Assembly: GCA_944326515.1 (NCBI GenBank)
Contig: CALVEI010000010.1
Span: 1-45,445 of the forward strand
Direction of reading: 5' to 3'
Source: Candidatus Gastranaerophilales bacterium
GTDB lineage: Bacteria > Cyanobacteriota > Vampirovibrionia > Gastranaerophilales > Gastranaerophilaceae
Length of the DNA: 45,445 bases
The position numbers were made by a program, and so were the translations under genes. The notes under the pieces were generated by a model, which was not told where the DNA came from, made no database searches, and saw only the letters and a list, made by a program, of their open reading frames with translations. This document shows positions 33,880 through 44,892 of the stretch, in pieces. Numbering within the stretch: the first letter of the stretch is position 1; each line of letters opens with the position of its first letter.

Positions 33880-35094
33880 TCCGAGTTCTTTTAAGACTCC
33901 ATCAAGTGCTATTTTTACGTGAGCGTAGTTTAGCCCACCTTGCATATATGCTGCATATGGTGGTCTTAGTGGGCCGTCAGCTGACAGTTCTATTGTTGAA
34001 CCTTCTATAAAGCTTCCTCCAGCCATAATCAATTTATCATCATACCCTGGAACTTCATCAGGAACTGGTGTGAGATACGATTCTATTGGTGAGTTATGCT
34101 GTAATGCCTTGCAAAAAGCTAACAAAGGTTCAGGTTTGCCAAATTCTATAGTCTGAATCAAGTCAGTTCTTGGTACTTCCGGTTTTGGTGTCGAAATAAA
34201 ACCTATATCTTCAAATACTTGCGATGCAAGAATTGCACCCTTTATAGCTTCTGATACAATTGATGGAGCCATAAAAAGACCTTGGAATATTAGTCTTGTT
34301 TGGTTTAACATCGCTCCGCCTTCTGTTCCTATGCCGGGGGCTGTTAGTCTGTAGGCTGCTTGTTCAACATATTCTTGTTTTCCGGCAATGTATCCGCCTG
34401 TTTCAACAATTCCCCCGCCTGGGTTTTTGATTAATGAACCAGCTATTAAATCTGCGCCTATTTCAAGAGGTTCTTTTTCTTCTACAAATTCGCAATAGCA
34501 GTTATCTATAAAGCAAATACAATTTGGATTTTTTGACTTAACTATATCGATAACTTTTTTTGTTGTTTCAATGTTGAGAGATTTTCTAGTCGCATATCCT
34601 CTTGAACGTTGGATTGTTACCATATTAACCGATTTGTTTATAGTTCTTTCAAGTTGTTCAAAATCTACGTCTTGGTTGTTAACAAGAGGTATTTCTTCAT
34701 ATAAAACACCGTGACCCATTAATGATGCTCTGTAGTTGCCACGTGTACCGATAACTTCTTCCATTGTGTCGTATGGTGTTCCTACTACTGAAACAAGTTT
34801 TTCCCCGTGTCTTAAATTACCAAACAATGCACATGCAATTGCATGTGTACCAGATACAAAATGGTTTCTTACTATTGCAGCTTCTGCTTTAAATACATCA
34901 GCAAATGTTTTATCGAGGGCTTCTCTACCCATATCATCGTGACCGTAGCCACTTACTGTTGCAAAATGTTCAAGCCCGATTTTATTTTTTCTAAAGGCTT
35001 CTAAAACTTTTTGTTGGTTATATTCTTTTATTTTATCTACTCGTTTAAAGTATTCTTGTACTTTTTCTTCGGCTTGTTCAATAATTTTATTCAT
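33874..35094 (-). CDS. Methionine gamma-lyase family / aluminium resistance protein (PLP)
   Basis: 406 residues. It belongs to the PLP fold-type I family formerly called aluminium resistance protein and now methionine gamma-lyase family, common in Cyanobacteria and Firmicutes. SGYGHDDMGREALD near residue 48 and NHFVSGTHAIACALFG around 77-92 are characteristic. Lys223, in AGSLIKNPGGG, should bind PLP. ERQ-type features of typical CGS/CGL enzymes are not seen. The physiological reaction is not well defined for the family. GGGGAAA precedes the ATG. Its presence supports a cyanobacterial-relative assignment but does not prove it. Confidence 0.9.
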   Translation of the reverse strand: MNKIIEQAEEKVQEYFKRVDKIKEYNQQKVLEAFRKNKIGLEHFATVSGYGHDDMGREALDKTFADVFKAEAAIVRNHFVSGTHAIACALFGNLRHGEKLVSVVGTPYDTMEEVIGTRGNYRASLMGHGVLYEEIPLVNNQDVDFEQLERTINKSVNMVTIQRSRGYATRKSLNIETTKKVIDIVKSKNPNCICFIDNCYCEFVEEKEPLEIGADLIAGSLIKNPGGGIVETGGYIAGKQEYVEQAAYRLTAPGIGTEGGAMLNQTRLIFQGLFMAPSIVSEAIKGAILASQVFEDIGFISTPKPEVPRTDLIQTIEFGKPEPLLAFCKALQHNSPIESYLTPVPDEVPGYDDKLIMAGGSFIEGSTIELSADGPLRPPYAAYMQGGLNYAHVKIALDGVLKELGL

Positions 35095-35180
35095 AATATT
35101 TCCCCATTCCTATTTTATTCTATCAAAAATATATTTTATTATTCTTGTTTTTTTGCTATTTTGTTTTTGGAGGGGATTAA

Positions 35181-35441
35181 ATGAGAATTACACTTGTTTG
35201 CAATACTTCATTTGGTAAGTATGTAAAAATGCCGACAAATAACAATAAGGAATTGTATGTTAATGCTAATGATATAAAGTATTTAGAATATGATAAGACA
35301 AAAAGTATTCTAAAAATTGATACATCTTATAATGTCCATTCTATCCTCACGAATGATCCTAAAAAAATTATAGATAAGATTGCTATTAATGATGCTAAAG
35401 ATAACTCTATAATTGATATATCTGATGGTTGTTATCTTTAA
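35181..35441 (+). CDS. Small hypothetical protein
   Basis: 86 residues, no family recognised. MRITLVCNTSFGKYVKMPTN begins with a beta-strand; ELYVNANDIKYLEYDKTKSI and SYNVHSILTNDPKKI look like alternating strands, and the C-terminus is acidic and Asn-rich. No signal peptide or membrane segment. GGAGGGG nine bases upstream is a strong ribosome binding site, and the gene stands alone before a strong terminator, which supports it being real. Confidence 0.7.
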   Translation: MRITLVCNTSFGKYVKMPTNNNKELYVNANDIKYLEYDKTKSILKIDTSYNVHSILTNDPKKIIDKIAINDAKDNSIIDISDGCYL

Positions 35442-35450
35442 GTTTATATA

Positions 35451-35486
35451 AAAAAGAACTCCTGCCTAATAGCAGGAGTTCTTTTT
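35451..35486. terminator. Bidirectional terminator between small gene and pgk
   Basis: 15-bp perfect stem (35451-35465 with 35472-35486) and a six-base loop, A5 and T5 on either side. It serves both convergent genes. Confidence 0.93.
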
Positions 35487-35497
35487 ATTAGAAATTC

Positions 35498-36703
35498 TTA
35501 TGCTTCATCTAAAGCGTCAACGCCTGGAAGAACTTTACCTTCGATAAATTCGAGAGAAGCTCCGCCACCAGTTGAAACGTGAGTGAAGTCTTCTGCTTTG
35601 CAGAACTGTTTAGCCGCAGAAACAGAATCGCCACCGCCGATAACAGATACTGCACCGTTCTTAGTAGCTGCAACAATTGCTTCTAAAACTGCTTTTGTTC
35701 CGTTTGAGAAAGCAGGAGTTTCGAATGCACCAACAGGTCCGTTCATCAAAATAGTTTTTGAGTTTTCGATAACTTCAGCAAATCTCTTAACTGTTTCAGG
35801 ACCAGCATCTACGCCTTCAAATCCGTCTGGAATAGCGTCAACAGGAGTGATTTTGTTAGTTCCGTTTCCACCAAAATCATCTGTAGCAAGTACGTCTGTT
35901 GCCATAACAATTTTTACGCCTTTATCAGCAGCTTTCTTTTCGATAGCTTTTGCTACGTCCATTTGGTCGTCTTCGCAAATTGAGTTTCCGATTTTACCGC
36001 CGTTAGCTTTTACGAATGTATAAGCCATACCGCCACCGATAATAAGGTTGTCTACTTTATCGATTAAGTTTTCTAAAACACCGATTTTAGAAGAAACTTT
36101 AGCACCACCAACTACAGCAGTGAAAGGTCTTACTGGATTATCAAGAGCTTGAGATAAGCATCTTAATTCTTTTTCCATCAATAAACCAGATACAGCAGGT
36201 TTTAAAACTTTAGCCAATTTAGCAGTTGAAGTGTGGTTTCTGTGAGCTGCGCCGAATGCGTCGTTTACATAGAAATCACCTAATTTAGCCAATTCGTTTG
36301 CAAAAGTCATATCGTCGTCTTTTGCTTCTTCTGCTTTGTAGAAACGGATGTTTTCCAATAAAGCAACTTGACCATCTTTCAATGCTTCTAATTCTTTATC
36401 TGCACCTTCTCCAACTGGAGATTTAACAAATAATACATCTTCACCTAAAACTTTGCCTAAATATTTAGCAACAGGTTCCAATGAAAATTCTTCAACTTTC
36501 CATTCTCCTTTTGGTCTGCCAAGGTGTGCCATAAGGATAATTTTTGCGCCTTTATCTTTTAAAAATTGCAATGTAGGTAAGATAGCTCTGATTCTTGTAT
36601 CATCTGTAACGTTTTTGTCAGCGTCCATAGGAACGTTTACGTCTACGCGTACGAGAGCTCTTTTACCTTTGATGTCACCTAAATCGTGAACTGATTTTTT
36701 CAT
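35498..36703 (-). CDS. pgk: Phosphoglycerate kinase
   Basis: 401 residues from ATG 36701-36703, with GAGGTG eight bases upstream. Eight more in-frame codons upstream lack support. It transfers phosphate between 1,3-bisphosphoglycerate and ADP. RALVRVDVNVPMD (signature), MAHLGRPKG, NDAFGAAHRNHTS, GGAKVSSKIGVLENL with the conserved lysines, and the C-terminal nucleotide loop GGGDSVSAAKQF are all present. Monocistronic between two terminators. Confidence 0.97.
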   Translation of the reverse strand: MKKSVHDLGDIKGKRALVRVDVNVPMDADKNVTDDTRIRAILPTLQFLKDKGAKIILMAHLGRPKGEWKVEEFSLEPVAKYLGKVLGEDVLFVKSPVGEGADKELEALKDGQVALLENIRFYKAEEAKDDDMTFANELAKLGDFYVNDAFGAAHRNHTSTAKLAKVLKPAVSGLLMEKELRCLSQALDNPVRPFTAVVGGAKVSSKIGVLENLIDKVDNLIIGGGMAYTFVKANGGKIGNSICEDDQMDVAKAIEKKAADKGVKIVMATDVLATDDFGGNGTNKITPVDAIPDGFEGVDAGPETVKRFAEVIENSKTILMNGPVGAFETPAFSNGTKAVLEAIVAATKNGAVSVIGGGDSVSAAKQFCKAEDFTHVSTGGGASLEFIEGKVLPGVDALDEA

Positions 36704-36776
36704 AATACACCTCATGTTCTTTATCATCCGTACAGTTTTTATTTTCTTAAAAACATACTAAATAGTAAAGTAAAAT

Positions 36777-36813
36777 AAAAAGGTCTCAGCTTTTAACCGA
36801 GACCTTTTTGGTT
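36777..36813. terminator. Terminator after gyrA
   Basis: AAAAAGGTCTC (36777-36787) pairs with GAGACCTTTTT (36799-36809) around an 11-base loop, with T-runs both ways. It sits between gyrA and pgk, both on the minus strand. Confidence 0.9.
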
Positions 36814-39384
36814 TTATTCTTCACTATTGTTTTCAGTGCTTATATCTAAGATACTTTGTTGAACAGAATTATCAACAGGTGTGTCATCTACTGGAACATT
36901 GCATTCCGTATTGTTTCCGTCTTCTGAATCCGTATCAACTATCTTGTTGATTGTACAAACCATATCACCTTCAGAAAGGTTTTGGATTCTAACGCCAGTT
37001 GCAGGTCTGCCTTGACGAGAGATACAATCAGCTTTAATTCTAGATACAACACCGTTTTGTGTTACAACCATAATTTCATCTTTTTCTTCAACGATTGTTA
37101 ATGCAACCAATCTAGATGTTGAAGATTTGAATTTAGTTGCGATAAGACCGATACCACCTCTGTTTTGAGGTCTGAATTCAGAAAGTTTCGAGCGTTTTCC
37201 AAATCCGTCAGAAGTTACAACAAGAAGATCTGCGTCGTAATCTCTAGGTACGATATCACAACCTATGATTTTATCTCCGCTTCTCAATTTCATTGAGTTT
37301 ACGCCTCTTGCGCTTCTACCAAGCGGTCTCATGTCGCTTATTGGGAATCTTATTGCCATACCGCAAGATGTACCGATAATAACTTCGTCATTATCTTGTG
37401 CTTGTTTTACCCAGCAAAGAGTGTCACCTTCTTCTAATCCGATAGCGATTATGCCGCTTTTTCTTATGCTTTCGAAGTTATCAAGTGAAATTCTCTTAAT
37501 ATAACCTTTTTGTGTAAGCATGATAAGGTTAGAAGCAGATTTGAAGTCACTAACAGGAACAACTGCCGTAATTTGTTCATCTTGTTCCAACGGCAATACG
37601 TTTATGATAGGTAAGCCTTTTGCTTGTCTTCCACCTTCTGGGAACTCGTATACATTCAGACTGTATACCGTACCTTTAGAACTGAAGAATAAGACTTTGT
37701 CATGCATCATTGCTGTAAAGAAGTGTTCTACGTCGTCATCTTCCTTAGTCTTGATGCCGCCTTTGCCTCTAGTCGCTCTGTTTTGACGTTCAAATGTATC
37801 TAAAGAAATTCTCTTTAAGTATCCTTGACGAGTTATGAACACAGCCATAGGAACATTTGGAGTTAAATCTTCTATTGTCATTTCGTCAGCTTCAGGAACT
37901 ATTTGTGTTCTTCTGTCGTCGCCGTATTTTTCTTTATCTTCTGTCAATTCCTCTTTTATGATGTTAAGAACTTTTTGTCTGTCTGCCAAAATAGCTTCGT
38001 ATTCTGCAATTTTCTTTTTAAGTTCTTCGTATTCAGATTTGATTTTGTCTTGTTCTAATCCTGTTAAACGTCTTAATTGCATTTCAAGGATTGCGTTTGC
38101 CTGATCAACGTCAAGACCAAATCTGCTCATTAAGCCTGTTCTTGCTTCATCTGTTGTCTTAGATTTTTTAATCAACTCGATAACTTCATCTAAGCTGCCT
38201 AATGCAATTAACAAACCTGCCAAGATATGAGCTCTGATTTTAGCTTTTTTAAGGAAGAATATTGTTCTTCTTGTAACAACTTCTACTCTGTGTTCAACGA
38301 ATTCGTTTAATACTTCGTATAAATTCATTAAACGAGGTTGTTTACCAACAAGTGCAACCATGTTTACACCGAAAGTAGTGCTTAGTTGTGTATATTTGAA
38401 TAAGTTATTCTTAACAACTTCCGGTTTGGCGTCACGTTTAAGTTCAATAACTATACGCATACCTTCACGGTCTGATTCATCACGCAAATCTGAAATACCG
38501 TCAATCTTCTTATCTCTAACAAGTTCTGCTATTTTTTCTATCAACATTGCTTTGTTAACTTGGTAAGGTATTTCTGTAACAATAATTGCTGTTCTTCCTT
38601 GACGTCCTCCGCCACCAGGGATTTCTTCAAATTGTGCAACAGCTTTCATTTTGATAGAACCGCGGCCTGTTGTATAAGCTTGTTTAATATCCTGTAAGCC
38701 CACAATAGTAGCTGCTGTAGGGAAGTCAGGGCCTTTGATATGCTCCATTAAACCTTCGATCGTAATATCAGGGTTATCAATAAGAGCAATTGTTCCGTCA
38801 ACAATTTCATTAAGGTTGTGAGGCGGTATGTTTGTTGCCATACCTACTGCGATACCTGAAACCCCGTTCAAAAGTAACATAGGAAGTCTTACAGGTAATA
38901 CAGATGGCTCTTCTAATGAACCGTCAAAGTTTGGAGTGAAATCAACTGTTTCGCAATCAATATCTGCAAGCATTGATTGTGTGATTTTATGCATTCTTGC
39001 TTCTGTATAACGCATTGCAGCAGCAGAGTCACCGTCAACAGAACCAAAGTTACCGTGGCCGTCGATTGTTTGGTATCTTGTTGAAAAATCTTGAGCCATA
39101 CGAACTAAAGATTCATATACAGCAGTATCACCGTGTGGGTGATATTTACCAAGAACTTCACCTACGATTCTGGCACTTTTCTTAAATGGTTTATCAGGTG
39201 TCATTCCTAGTTCGTTCATTGCGAACAATATACGTCTGTGAACTGGTTTTAAACCGTCTCTTACATCTGGCAAAGCACGTCCCACAATTACAGACATTGC
39301 GTAATCGATGTAAGAACGTTTCATCTCATCTCTTATATTAACCGGTACAATTTTACCGTCTTCAAATAAATTCTGCTGGCTCAA
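36814..39384 (-). CDS. gyrA: DNA gyrase subunit A
   Basis: 856 residues. The cleavage/rejoining subunit that supercoils DNA with GyrB. The start is a TTG (39382-39384), supported by GGTGGAG and by the conserved N-terminal sequence, since the first internal ATG would cut off family residues. [20 protein letters not shown] leads the domain, and catalytic Tyr126 is in [10 protein letters not shown]. The quinolone region [12 protein letters not shown] has Thr87 and Glu91 at the E. coli Ser83/Asp87 positions, a natural-type combination. The C-terminal beta-pinwheel begins with an altered GyrA box ([10 protein letters not shown]). The acidic tail has many Asp, Asn and Ser. gyrB is not in the window. 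Confidence 0.96.
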   Translation of the reverse strand: MSQQNLFEDGKIVPVNIRDEMKRSYIDYAMSVIVGRALPDVRDGLKPVHRRILFAMNELGMTPDKPFKKSARIVGEVLGKYHPHGDTAVYESLVRMAQDFSTRYQTIDGHGNFGSVDGDSAAAMRYTEARMHKITQSMLADIDCETVDFTPNFDGSLEEPSVLPVRLPMLLLNGVSGIAVGMATNIPPHNLNEIVDGTIALIDNPDITIEGLMEHIKGPDFPTAATIVGLQDIKQAYTTGRGSIKMKAVAQFEEIPGGGGRQGRTAIIVTEIPYQVNKAMLIEKIAELVRDKKIDGISDLRDESDREGMRIVIELKRDAKPEVVKNNLFKYTQLSTTFGVNMVALVGKQPRLMNLYEVLNEFVEHRVEVVTRRTIFFLKKAKIRAHILAGLLIALGSLDEVIELIKKSKTTDEARTGLMSRFGLDVDQANAILEMQLRRLTGLEQDKIKSEYEELKKKIAEYEAILADRQKVLNIIKEELTEDKEKYGDDRRTQIVPEADEMTIEDLTPNVPMAVFITRQGYLKRISLDTFERQNRATRGKGGIKTKEDDDVEHFFTAMMHDKVLFFSSKGTVYSLNVYEFPEGGRQAKGLPIINVLPLEQDEQITAVVPVSDFKSASNLIMLTQKGYIKRISLDNFESIRKSGIIAIGLEEGDTLCWVKQAQDNDEVIIGTSCGMAIRFPISDMRPLGRSARGVNSMKLRSGDKIIGCDIVPRDYDADLLVVTSDGFGKRSKLSEFRPQNRGGIGLIATKFKSSTSRLVALTIVEEKDEIMVVTQNGVVSRIKADCISRQGRPATGVRIQNLSEGDMVCTINKIVDTDSEDGNNTECNVPVDDTPVDNSVQQSILDISTENNSEE

Positions 39385-39515
39385 TTCTCCACCCCTATAA
39401 TACTAATGATATTTATCTATATTAAAATTCTAGCATAAATAAGCAGTGGTGCAAATTGTTAATAAACATACTCTTTTCTGCACTATGTTTGACTAAAAAT
39501 ACTTTGTTGACCTAA

Positions 39516-39779
39516 CTATCCAAAGAATTTATTAATAAAACCTATTACACCCGATTGATTCGAGGAGTTTTCACCATTTATGCTCTGCATAATATCTGTT
39601 TCTGCATCGTAGTTTTCAGAATAAATACTTGTTGATTTTTCTGTGCTTTTTGCTGAAGTAATATCAAGCAACGGTTCTGTGTTGCGTGGTATATAAACTC
39701 CGCGAGTCTTGCTGATGTAGTTATATTTTGCAAACGGGTTGTAGTAGTTTGCTGGATTTATCATATTGTTATTGCTCAT
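39516..39779 (-). CDS. Small hypothetical protein with NPFAKY motif
   Basis: 87 residues, no family recognised. The N-terminus is Asn/Tyr-rich (NPANYYNPFAKYNYIS), the middle is Ser/Thr/Glu-rich and probably disordered, and the end GVIGFINKFFG is a short amphipathic helix. The only promoter signals are TTGACC-N16-TATATA six bases before the ATG, so the mRNA would be leaderless. The NPFA tetrapeptide is shared with other unknown proteins in the window (6281, 12683 and 42707). Confidence 0.6.
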   Translation of the reverse strand: MSNNNMINPANYYNPFAKYNYISKTRGVYIPRNTEPLLDITSAKSTEKSTSIYSENYDAETDIMQSINGENSSNQSGVIGFINKFFG

Positions 39780-39785
39780 ATTTTC

Positions 39786-39813
39786 TATATAAGAATGTTT
39801 TTTATCAGGTCAA
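39786..39813 (-). promoter_or_regulatory. Promoter predicting a leaderless mRNA (39516 gene)
   Basis: On the minus strand TTGACC (39808-39813), 16 bases, TATATA (39786-39791), then six bases and the ATG at 39779. No Shine-Dalgarno site fits in the interval. Confidence 0.5.
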
Positions 39814-39839
39814 TTTTTTTAGAAGTAAATTTTGTTTTA

Positions 39840-39868
39840 TTTACAAAACTTAAAAATAATTTTATAAT
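39840..39868 (+). promoter_or_regulatory. Promoter predicting a leaderless mRNA (Mini-RNase III)
   Basis: TTTACA (39840-39845), 17 bases, TATAAT (39863-39868), then six bases and the ATG at 39875. Transcription should start at or within a base or two of the start codon. Confidence 0.6.
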
Positions 39869-39874
39869 GTGTAT

Positions 39875-40267
39875 ATGGAAGATTTGAATTTAAAATGTTA
39901 CGCTCACCTGGGTGATGCCGTATATGAACTCTTTATCAGAGAAAAAATTGTATATTTGACATCTAACCTAGCAAGAATGCACAAGATTAACACTTCTTTG
40001 GTTAGGGCTTCTTTTCAGTGTCAGCTTTTAGGTGTTTTAGAACCTTATTTAAACGAAAAAGAGTTGGATTTAGTAAGAAGGGGACGCAACCTTCCTTCTA
40101 CTTCTAAACGTAAAACAAATCAAGCATTGCATCGTATTGCGACTGGGCTTGAGGTTCTTATTGGTTATTTGCATTTAAACGATAGGGAACGTTTGTTGAA
40201 GTTGTTTAAAATAATTTCTGAGTATATTGATTCTAAGGATCACATTGTTGGTGATTCTTTTAAATAA
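39875..40267 (+). CDS. mrnC: Mini-ribonuclease 3
   Basis: 130 residues from ATG 39875. A GTG two codons earlier is in frame, but the promoter geometry favours the ATG. Mini-III is a dimeric RNase III-type catalytic domain without the RNA-binding domain, which matures 23S rRNA in Bacillus and Cyanobacteria. YAHLGDAVYELFIRE contains the acidic catalytic motif, and VRRGRNLPSTSKRK is the typical basic loop. The C-terminal helix with LERLLKLFKII-like sequence (RERLLKLFKII) fits. It converges with the large membrane protein gene, only three bases separating the stops. Confidence 0.9.
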   Translation: MEDLNLKCYAHLGDAVYELFIREKIVYLTSNLARMHKINTSLVRASFQCQLLGVLEPYLNEKELDLVRRGRNLPSTSKRKTNQALHRIATGLEVLIGYLHLNDRERLLKLFKIISEYIDSKDHIVGDSFK

Positions 40268-40270
40268 ATC

Positions 40271-42670
40271 TTATTTTCGTTTATAGAAACTTATTTTTTG
40301 AGGTTCTTCAACTAGTGCGTTGATTCGTATTGTTATATCTGTTATGTTTTTGCTTAATAGCCATGATGGAAAGTTGTCAAAAGGTATAAGCATTTTCCCC
40401 GTTCTACTGTTGAAAGATAGTACAGAACCACCGCTATTTGGTTGCATAGCTATGTTGATTTCTTTATTAATAGGAATTTGCATATAAATTAAATCAATAT
40501 CACAGCCTTTTATTGGCTTGTTAAAGTGTATATTAATTATTGTTTCGCTTTGTAGCGTTGCTTTTTGTACCAAATAATCAAAATAGATTTCTTGTATTGG
40601 TAGTGTTTTTATTGATTGTCCCCAGGCATCAGGCAACTGTTGCAAATTACTGTTTGATAACATTGCATCAAGTATTAACTTATCTTGTTCTGAAAAGCTT
40701 TGTTCTTTTTTGTCCGTAGTTTTTATCAAAAGTGCTTTGCTTTTTTCTGTAACAAGTTTGTATTGTTTACTTAAAATAATGTGTCTGTATATTGGGTTTA
40801 TTCTTAATGATGGATAAACATTATCAAGTTTGGCACTTATGTTATCCATATATATTACATCAGGTTCTTTGCCTTTTATTAATGATAGTGCGTATTTTGC
40901 TTGTTCTTGTGAAACTATATTGTAGTATGACGTATATGGTAACAAAGTCTTTTTATCTAAAAGATAGTACAGTATGCCTTCATTTGTTAAATCTAAAAAT
41001 GCATCATTTGGTTTTGAATTTGATTTTATAAATTCTATGATTTCAAGTAATGATTTCTTTTCTTTGTCTTGTATGTTTAATAAACCTTGTTTAGGAATTT
41101 TTTGTGTTTGTTGTTCAGGTTTTTTGCTGAATATACCATGTTCAAGAAGATTTTGTGCGGTTGTTGAGACAATCAAGAATATCGCAATAAAGGCTGCATA
41201 TTTAAGTGCTTTTTCATTCTTTTTAGATTTGTATAAAAGATATGGAATAAAAATGAAAATCAAGTTAAGTGATAACATTAATAGTCTGTTAAAACTGTAA
41301 ATATCTTTATCTGTTCTGCCAAACGCATATGAAAGAGAGATAAAAATAAGAATGAAAATTGTTTGGTAGATGTTTATTAAGTGGTTGTTTCTTCCTTCTT
41401 TGCTAAATTCTTTTATTACAAGAACTAACAGAACAGGTGCTATAAGAACAGCAAACATTTTATAGTATATAGCTACTGAGGTTGTATCTATATAAGGCAT
41501 AATTGTACCAAAGCCATATAAATTGCCTTGAATATAATAATTTGCTTGTATTAAAAAGTAGTATATTTCTTTTGCATTTATTGCGAATAAAACTAAAAAT
41601 AAAATAAAAGGAATTGATAGATTTTTATATTCTTTTTCTTTTATCGTTGTCCATATTTTGCAAATTGCTATTGGCAGTATTGATATACTCCAAAGAACTC
41701 CCATTGTTGTCCAGTATTTAGAAAACAAGAATGCAAATAAAATATATAGGCTTAAGAATAATTTATTGTTTTTGAATATTGAATCTTTTAACAGTATAAG
41801 AAATACCATTAAATAAATTCCAAATAATATTACCAAATCATCGTTTCTGTATAGGCTTATAATAGGTATGATTGCTGCAATTGAACAATCAAATACAAAG
41901 ATAGACAGTGCGCTGAACACTAAAACTAATAAGTTATAATATAATGTTTCTCCAAGGAAAAACGTGTATAAATTATCTTGTCCGAATATATGAATACCAA
42001 GCCAGCTTTCGACTAAATCTCTATAGCCGTGAACAAGCATAATATCTTTATAATATTCCATATTGAATTTTGCATGCATGAAAAATGCTGTTATGTGTTC
42101 TGCATCGTGATGTGGGTCTACAAATACTTGATTCAGCTCGTAATGTCTTCCAAAACATAACAGAGCGATTGCTATTACAGAGAAGAATGAAAAATGAATA
42201 GAACCGTCTTTCTCTGTTAAAGCTTGTTTTTGCTTTATGTCAAATGCTCCACAAGCAATTAATATTGCTATCCATGTATCCAATATTGGGTATAAGTGTC
42301 CATCGATTGGGTGTAAAGACAAGTAACCCAGTAATAAAATATATTGTATTGTGTAGAATATTTTTTTATTCTTTTGTGTCGCCTCTATTTTGGGCTCAAA
42401 AACATAAGCTTTGAGTTTGGAATAAATCGCAGAGAAAACAAACCAGATTATTGAATATAAAAATACAAACTTTATATCACAGTATTTGTGATAGTTTGCA
42501 TAAATTGTTTCTCCCGTAAAAAAATCTGTGAGATTTGCGTATACTTGGTGAGAAAAAGACAAATAAAATAAAAAAACTGAAATACAAAAGCTTAATATTG
42601 AATTTAATATTAAATCAGTTGTATTCAGTTTGTTAAAAATACCTTTAAAATATCCCTTGCCTAAGTCCAT
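40271..42670 (-). CDS. Large polytopic membrane protein, possibly GT-C-type glycosyltransferase
   Basis: 799 residues. The first 480 residues contain about a dozen hydrophobic helices; the remainder is mainly soluble, probably periplasmic. A first-loop motif VDPHHDAEHI (Asp185, Asp189, Glu191) after helix four or so resembles the D-x-D/E-like acidic motif in the first external loop of GT-C glycosyltransferases that use polyprenyl-phosphate sugars. The soluble C-terminal part (DAFLDLTNEGILYYLLDKK, then PDVIYMDN) also resembles tails of such enzymes. This is a family-level guess. The promoter has TTGCCA-N17-TATAAT six bases from ATG 42670, so the mRNA is predicted leaderless. Confidence 0.7.
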   Translation of the reverse strand: MDLGKGYFKGIFNKLNTTDLILNSILSFCISVFLFYLSFSHQVYANLTDFFTGETIYANYHKYCDIKFVFLYSIIWFVFSAIYSKLKAYVFEPKIEATQKNKKIFYTIQYILLLGYLSLHPIDGHLYPILDTWIAILIACGAFDIKQKQALTEKDGSIHFSFFSVIAIALLCFGRHYELNQVFVDPHHDAEHITAFFMHAKFNMEYYKDIMLVHGYRDLVESWLGIHIFGQDNLYTFFLGETLYYNLLVLVFSALSIFVFDCSIAAIIPIISLYRNDDLVILFGIYLMVFLILLKDSIFKNNKLFLSLYILFAFLFSKYWTTMGVLWSISILPIAICKIWTTIKEKEYKNLSIPFILFLVLFAINAKEIYYFLIQANYYIQGNLYGFGTIMPYIDTTSVAIYYKMFAVLIAPVLLVLVIKEFSKEGRNNHLINIYQTIFILIFISLSYAFGRTDKDIYSFNRLLMLSLNLIFIFIPYLLYKSKKNEKALKYAAFIAIFLIVSTTAQNLLEHGIFSKKPEQQTQKIPKQGLLNIQDKEKKSLLEIIEFIKSNSKPNDAFLDLTNEGILYYLLDKKTLLPYTSYYNIVSQEQAKYALSLIKGKEPDVIYMDNISAKLDNVYPSLRINPIYRHIILSKQYKLVTEKSKALLIKTTDKKEQSFSEQDKLILDAMLSNSNLQQLPDAWGQSIKTLPIQEIYFDYLVQKATLQSETIINIHFNKPIKGCDIDLIYMQIPINKEINIAMQPNSGGSVLSFNSRTGKMLIPFDNFPSWLLSKNITDITIRINALVEEPQKISFYKRK

Positions 42671-42676
42671 TCTATG

Positions 42677-42705
42677 ATTATAGAAGTAAAGCTTTTTTGT
42701 GGCAA
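42677..42705 (-). promoter_or_regulatory. Promoter predicting a leaderless mRNA (membrane protein)
   Basis: On the minus strand TTGCCA (42700-42705), 17 bases, TATAAT (42677-42682), then six bases and the ATG at 42668-42670. Same geometry as the Mini-III promoter. Confidence 0.6.
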
Positions 42706-42706
42706 C

Positions 42707-42895
42707 TTATGCAATATAATTTGTGCCAAATCTTGTTGCACCTAAGAAAACACATTCTTGAAGCATTGCGTCCATTGTTGTATACATTTTTCTTTGTGGC
42801 TTTTGTTGCGCCTTTTTAAGACCTGCTCTTGTGTCTTGATATTGTGCAGTTATTGATAATGTATAGTTAGCAAAAGGGTTAGTATTTACGCTCAT
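42707..42895 (-). CDS. Small hypothetical protein with NPFANY motif
   Basis: 62 residues. MSVNTNPFANYTLSITAQYQ opens the chain, followed by a basic middle (GLKKAQQKPQRK) and a C-terminal half with TTMDAMLQECVFLGATRFG. No signal peptide, no recognised family. AGAGAGAA upstream is a moderate ribosome binding site. It follows the 131-residue coiled-coil gene by 63 bp on the same strand and may be co-transcribed with it, under the tandem palindromic sites upstream of that gene. Confidence 0.6.
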   Translation of the reverse strand: MSVNTNPFANYTLSITAQYQDTRAGLKKAQQKPQRKMYTTMDAMLQECVFLGATRFGTNYIA

Positions 42896-42958
42896 TTTAA
42901 GTTCTCTCTCTGTTAGTCTAGTAGTGCCTGTGTTAGTTGTTTTATGTTTTACTTTTTA

Positions 42959-43354
42959 TTAGTTACCGTATTTGAATGTTTTTTCGATGTTGGATGTTGT
43001 GTTCTTTTCCCATCCGTCTCTTTGTGTTGCATACATTTTTTGTCTTGTTTCGATTTGTTGTTTTTGAAGGTCTAATTGTTGTTCTTTTGTTTGTATTTCT
43101 TTCAATTTTGCAGTGAATACTGCGTTGAATGCTGTACTGTTAACATATTCTATCGCTGCATCAGTTGGTTGGCCTTCTTCATCTGTATTTTGTGCCATAT
43201 AGATTTGACCTGCATACATTTGTTGTTCTACGATTGCTTGTTCTTCCATTGCTAATTTAGAAAGAGTATTTGTTATTCTAGTTAATTGATATTCACAATC
43301 TGATTGAACATTCATCATTGTTTGTGTTGCTAATGCTGATACTGCGAAGCCCAT
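42959..43354 (-). CDS. Hypothetical coiled-coil protein
   Basis: 131 residues, almost all helical. MGFAVSALATQTMMNVQSDC is only weakly hydrophobic and is not a convincing signal peptide. Two heptad-like regions follow (about 22-50 and 82-115, for example KLKEIQTKEQQLDLQKQQIE). No family recognised. The overall form resembles small structural or secretion-associated coiled-coil proteins, but that is only shape. GAGGA precedes ATG 43354. The upstream region contains a 22-bp-spaced pair of palindromes with core GTATAT, the same arrangement as before the gene at 23635. Confidence 0.68.
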   Translation of the reverse strand: MGFAVSALATQTMMNVQSDCEYQLTRITNTLSKLAMEEQAIVEQQMYAGQIYMAQNTDEEGQPTDAAIEYVNSTAFNAVFTAKLKEIQTKEQQLDLQKQQIETRQKMYATQRDGWEKNTTSNIEKTFKYGN

Positions 43355-43403
43355 CTCTTTATCCTCTTTTTTATTTATCTCTCGTATATATATAAAGTAA
43401 AAT

Positions 43404-43434
43404 AGTATATAAAAATTGCTTTTTTAGTATATAC
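43404..43434 (-). promoter_or_regulatory. Tandem AGTATATA(C/A) sites, 22-bp spacing (putative operator)
   Basis: AGTATATAC at 43426-43434 and the one-mismatch AGTATATAA at 43404-43412 are exactly 22 bp apart. A further GTATATAT at 43384 may be a third, degenerate site. They lie 50-80 bases upstream of the coiled-coil gene. Confidence 0.5.
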
Positions 43435-43514
43435 TTTGCTTAATATTTCTTTACAATAAATTGACTAATAAGGTATAAAGTGTTGATAATAGGCTGTTTT
43501 GTGTTTTTCGAGAA

Positions 43515-44863
<1,349 letters not shown>

Positions 44864-44892
44864 CATATTTGAAAATTAATTAAAAAAATATG

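Noticed and set aside
39125-39150. Quinolone-resistance change in gyrA
   Set aside because: Thr87 and Glu91 at the E. coli Ser83/Asp87 positions occur naturally in many bacteria; there is no basis to call resistance.
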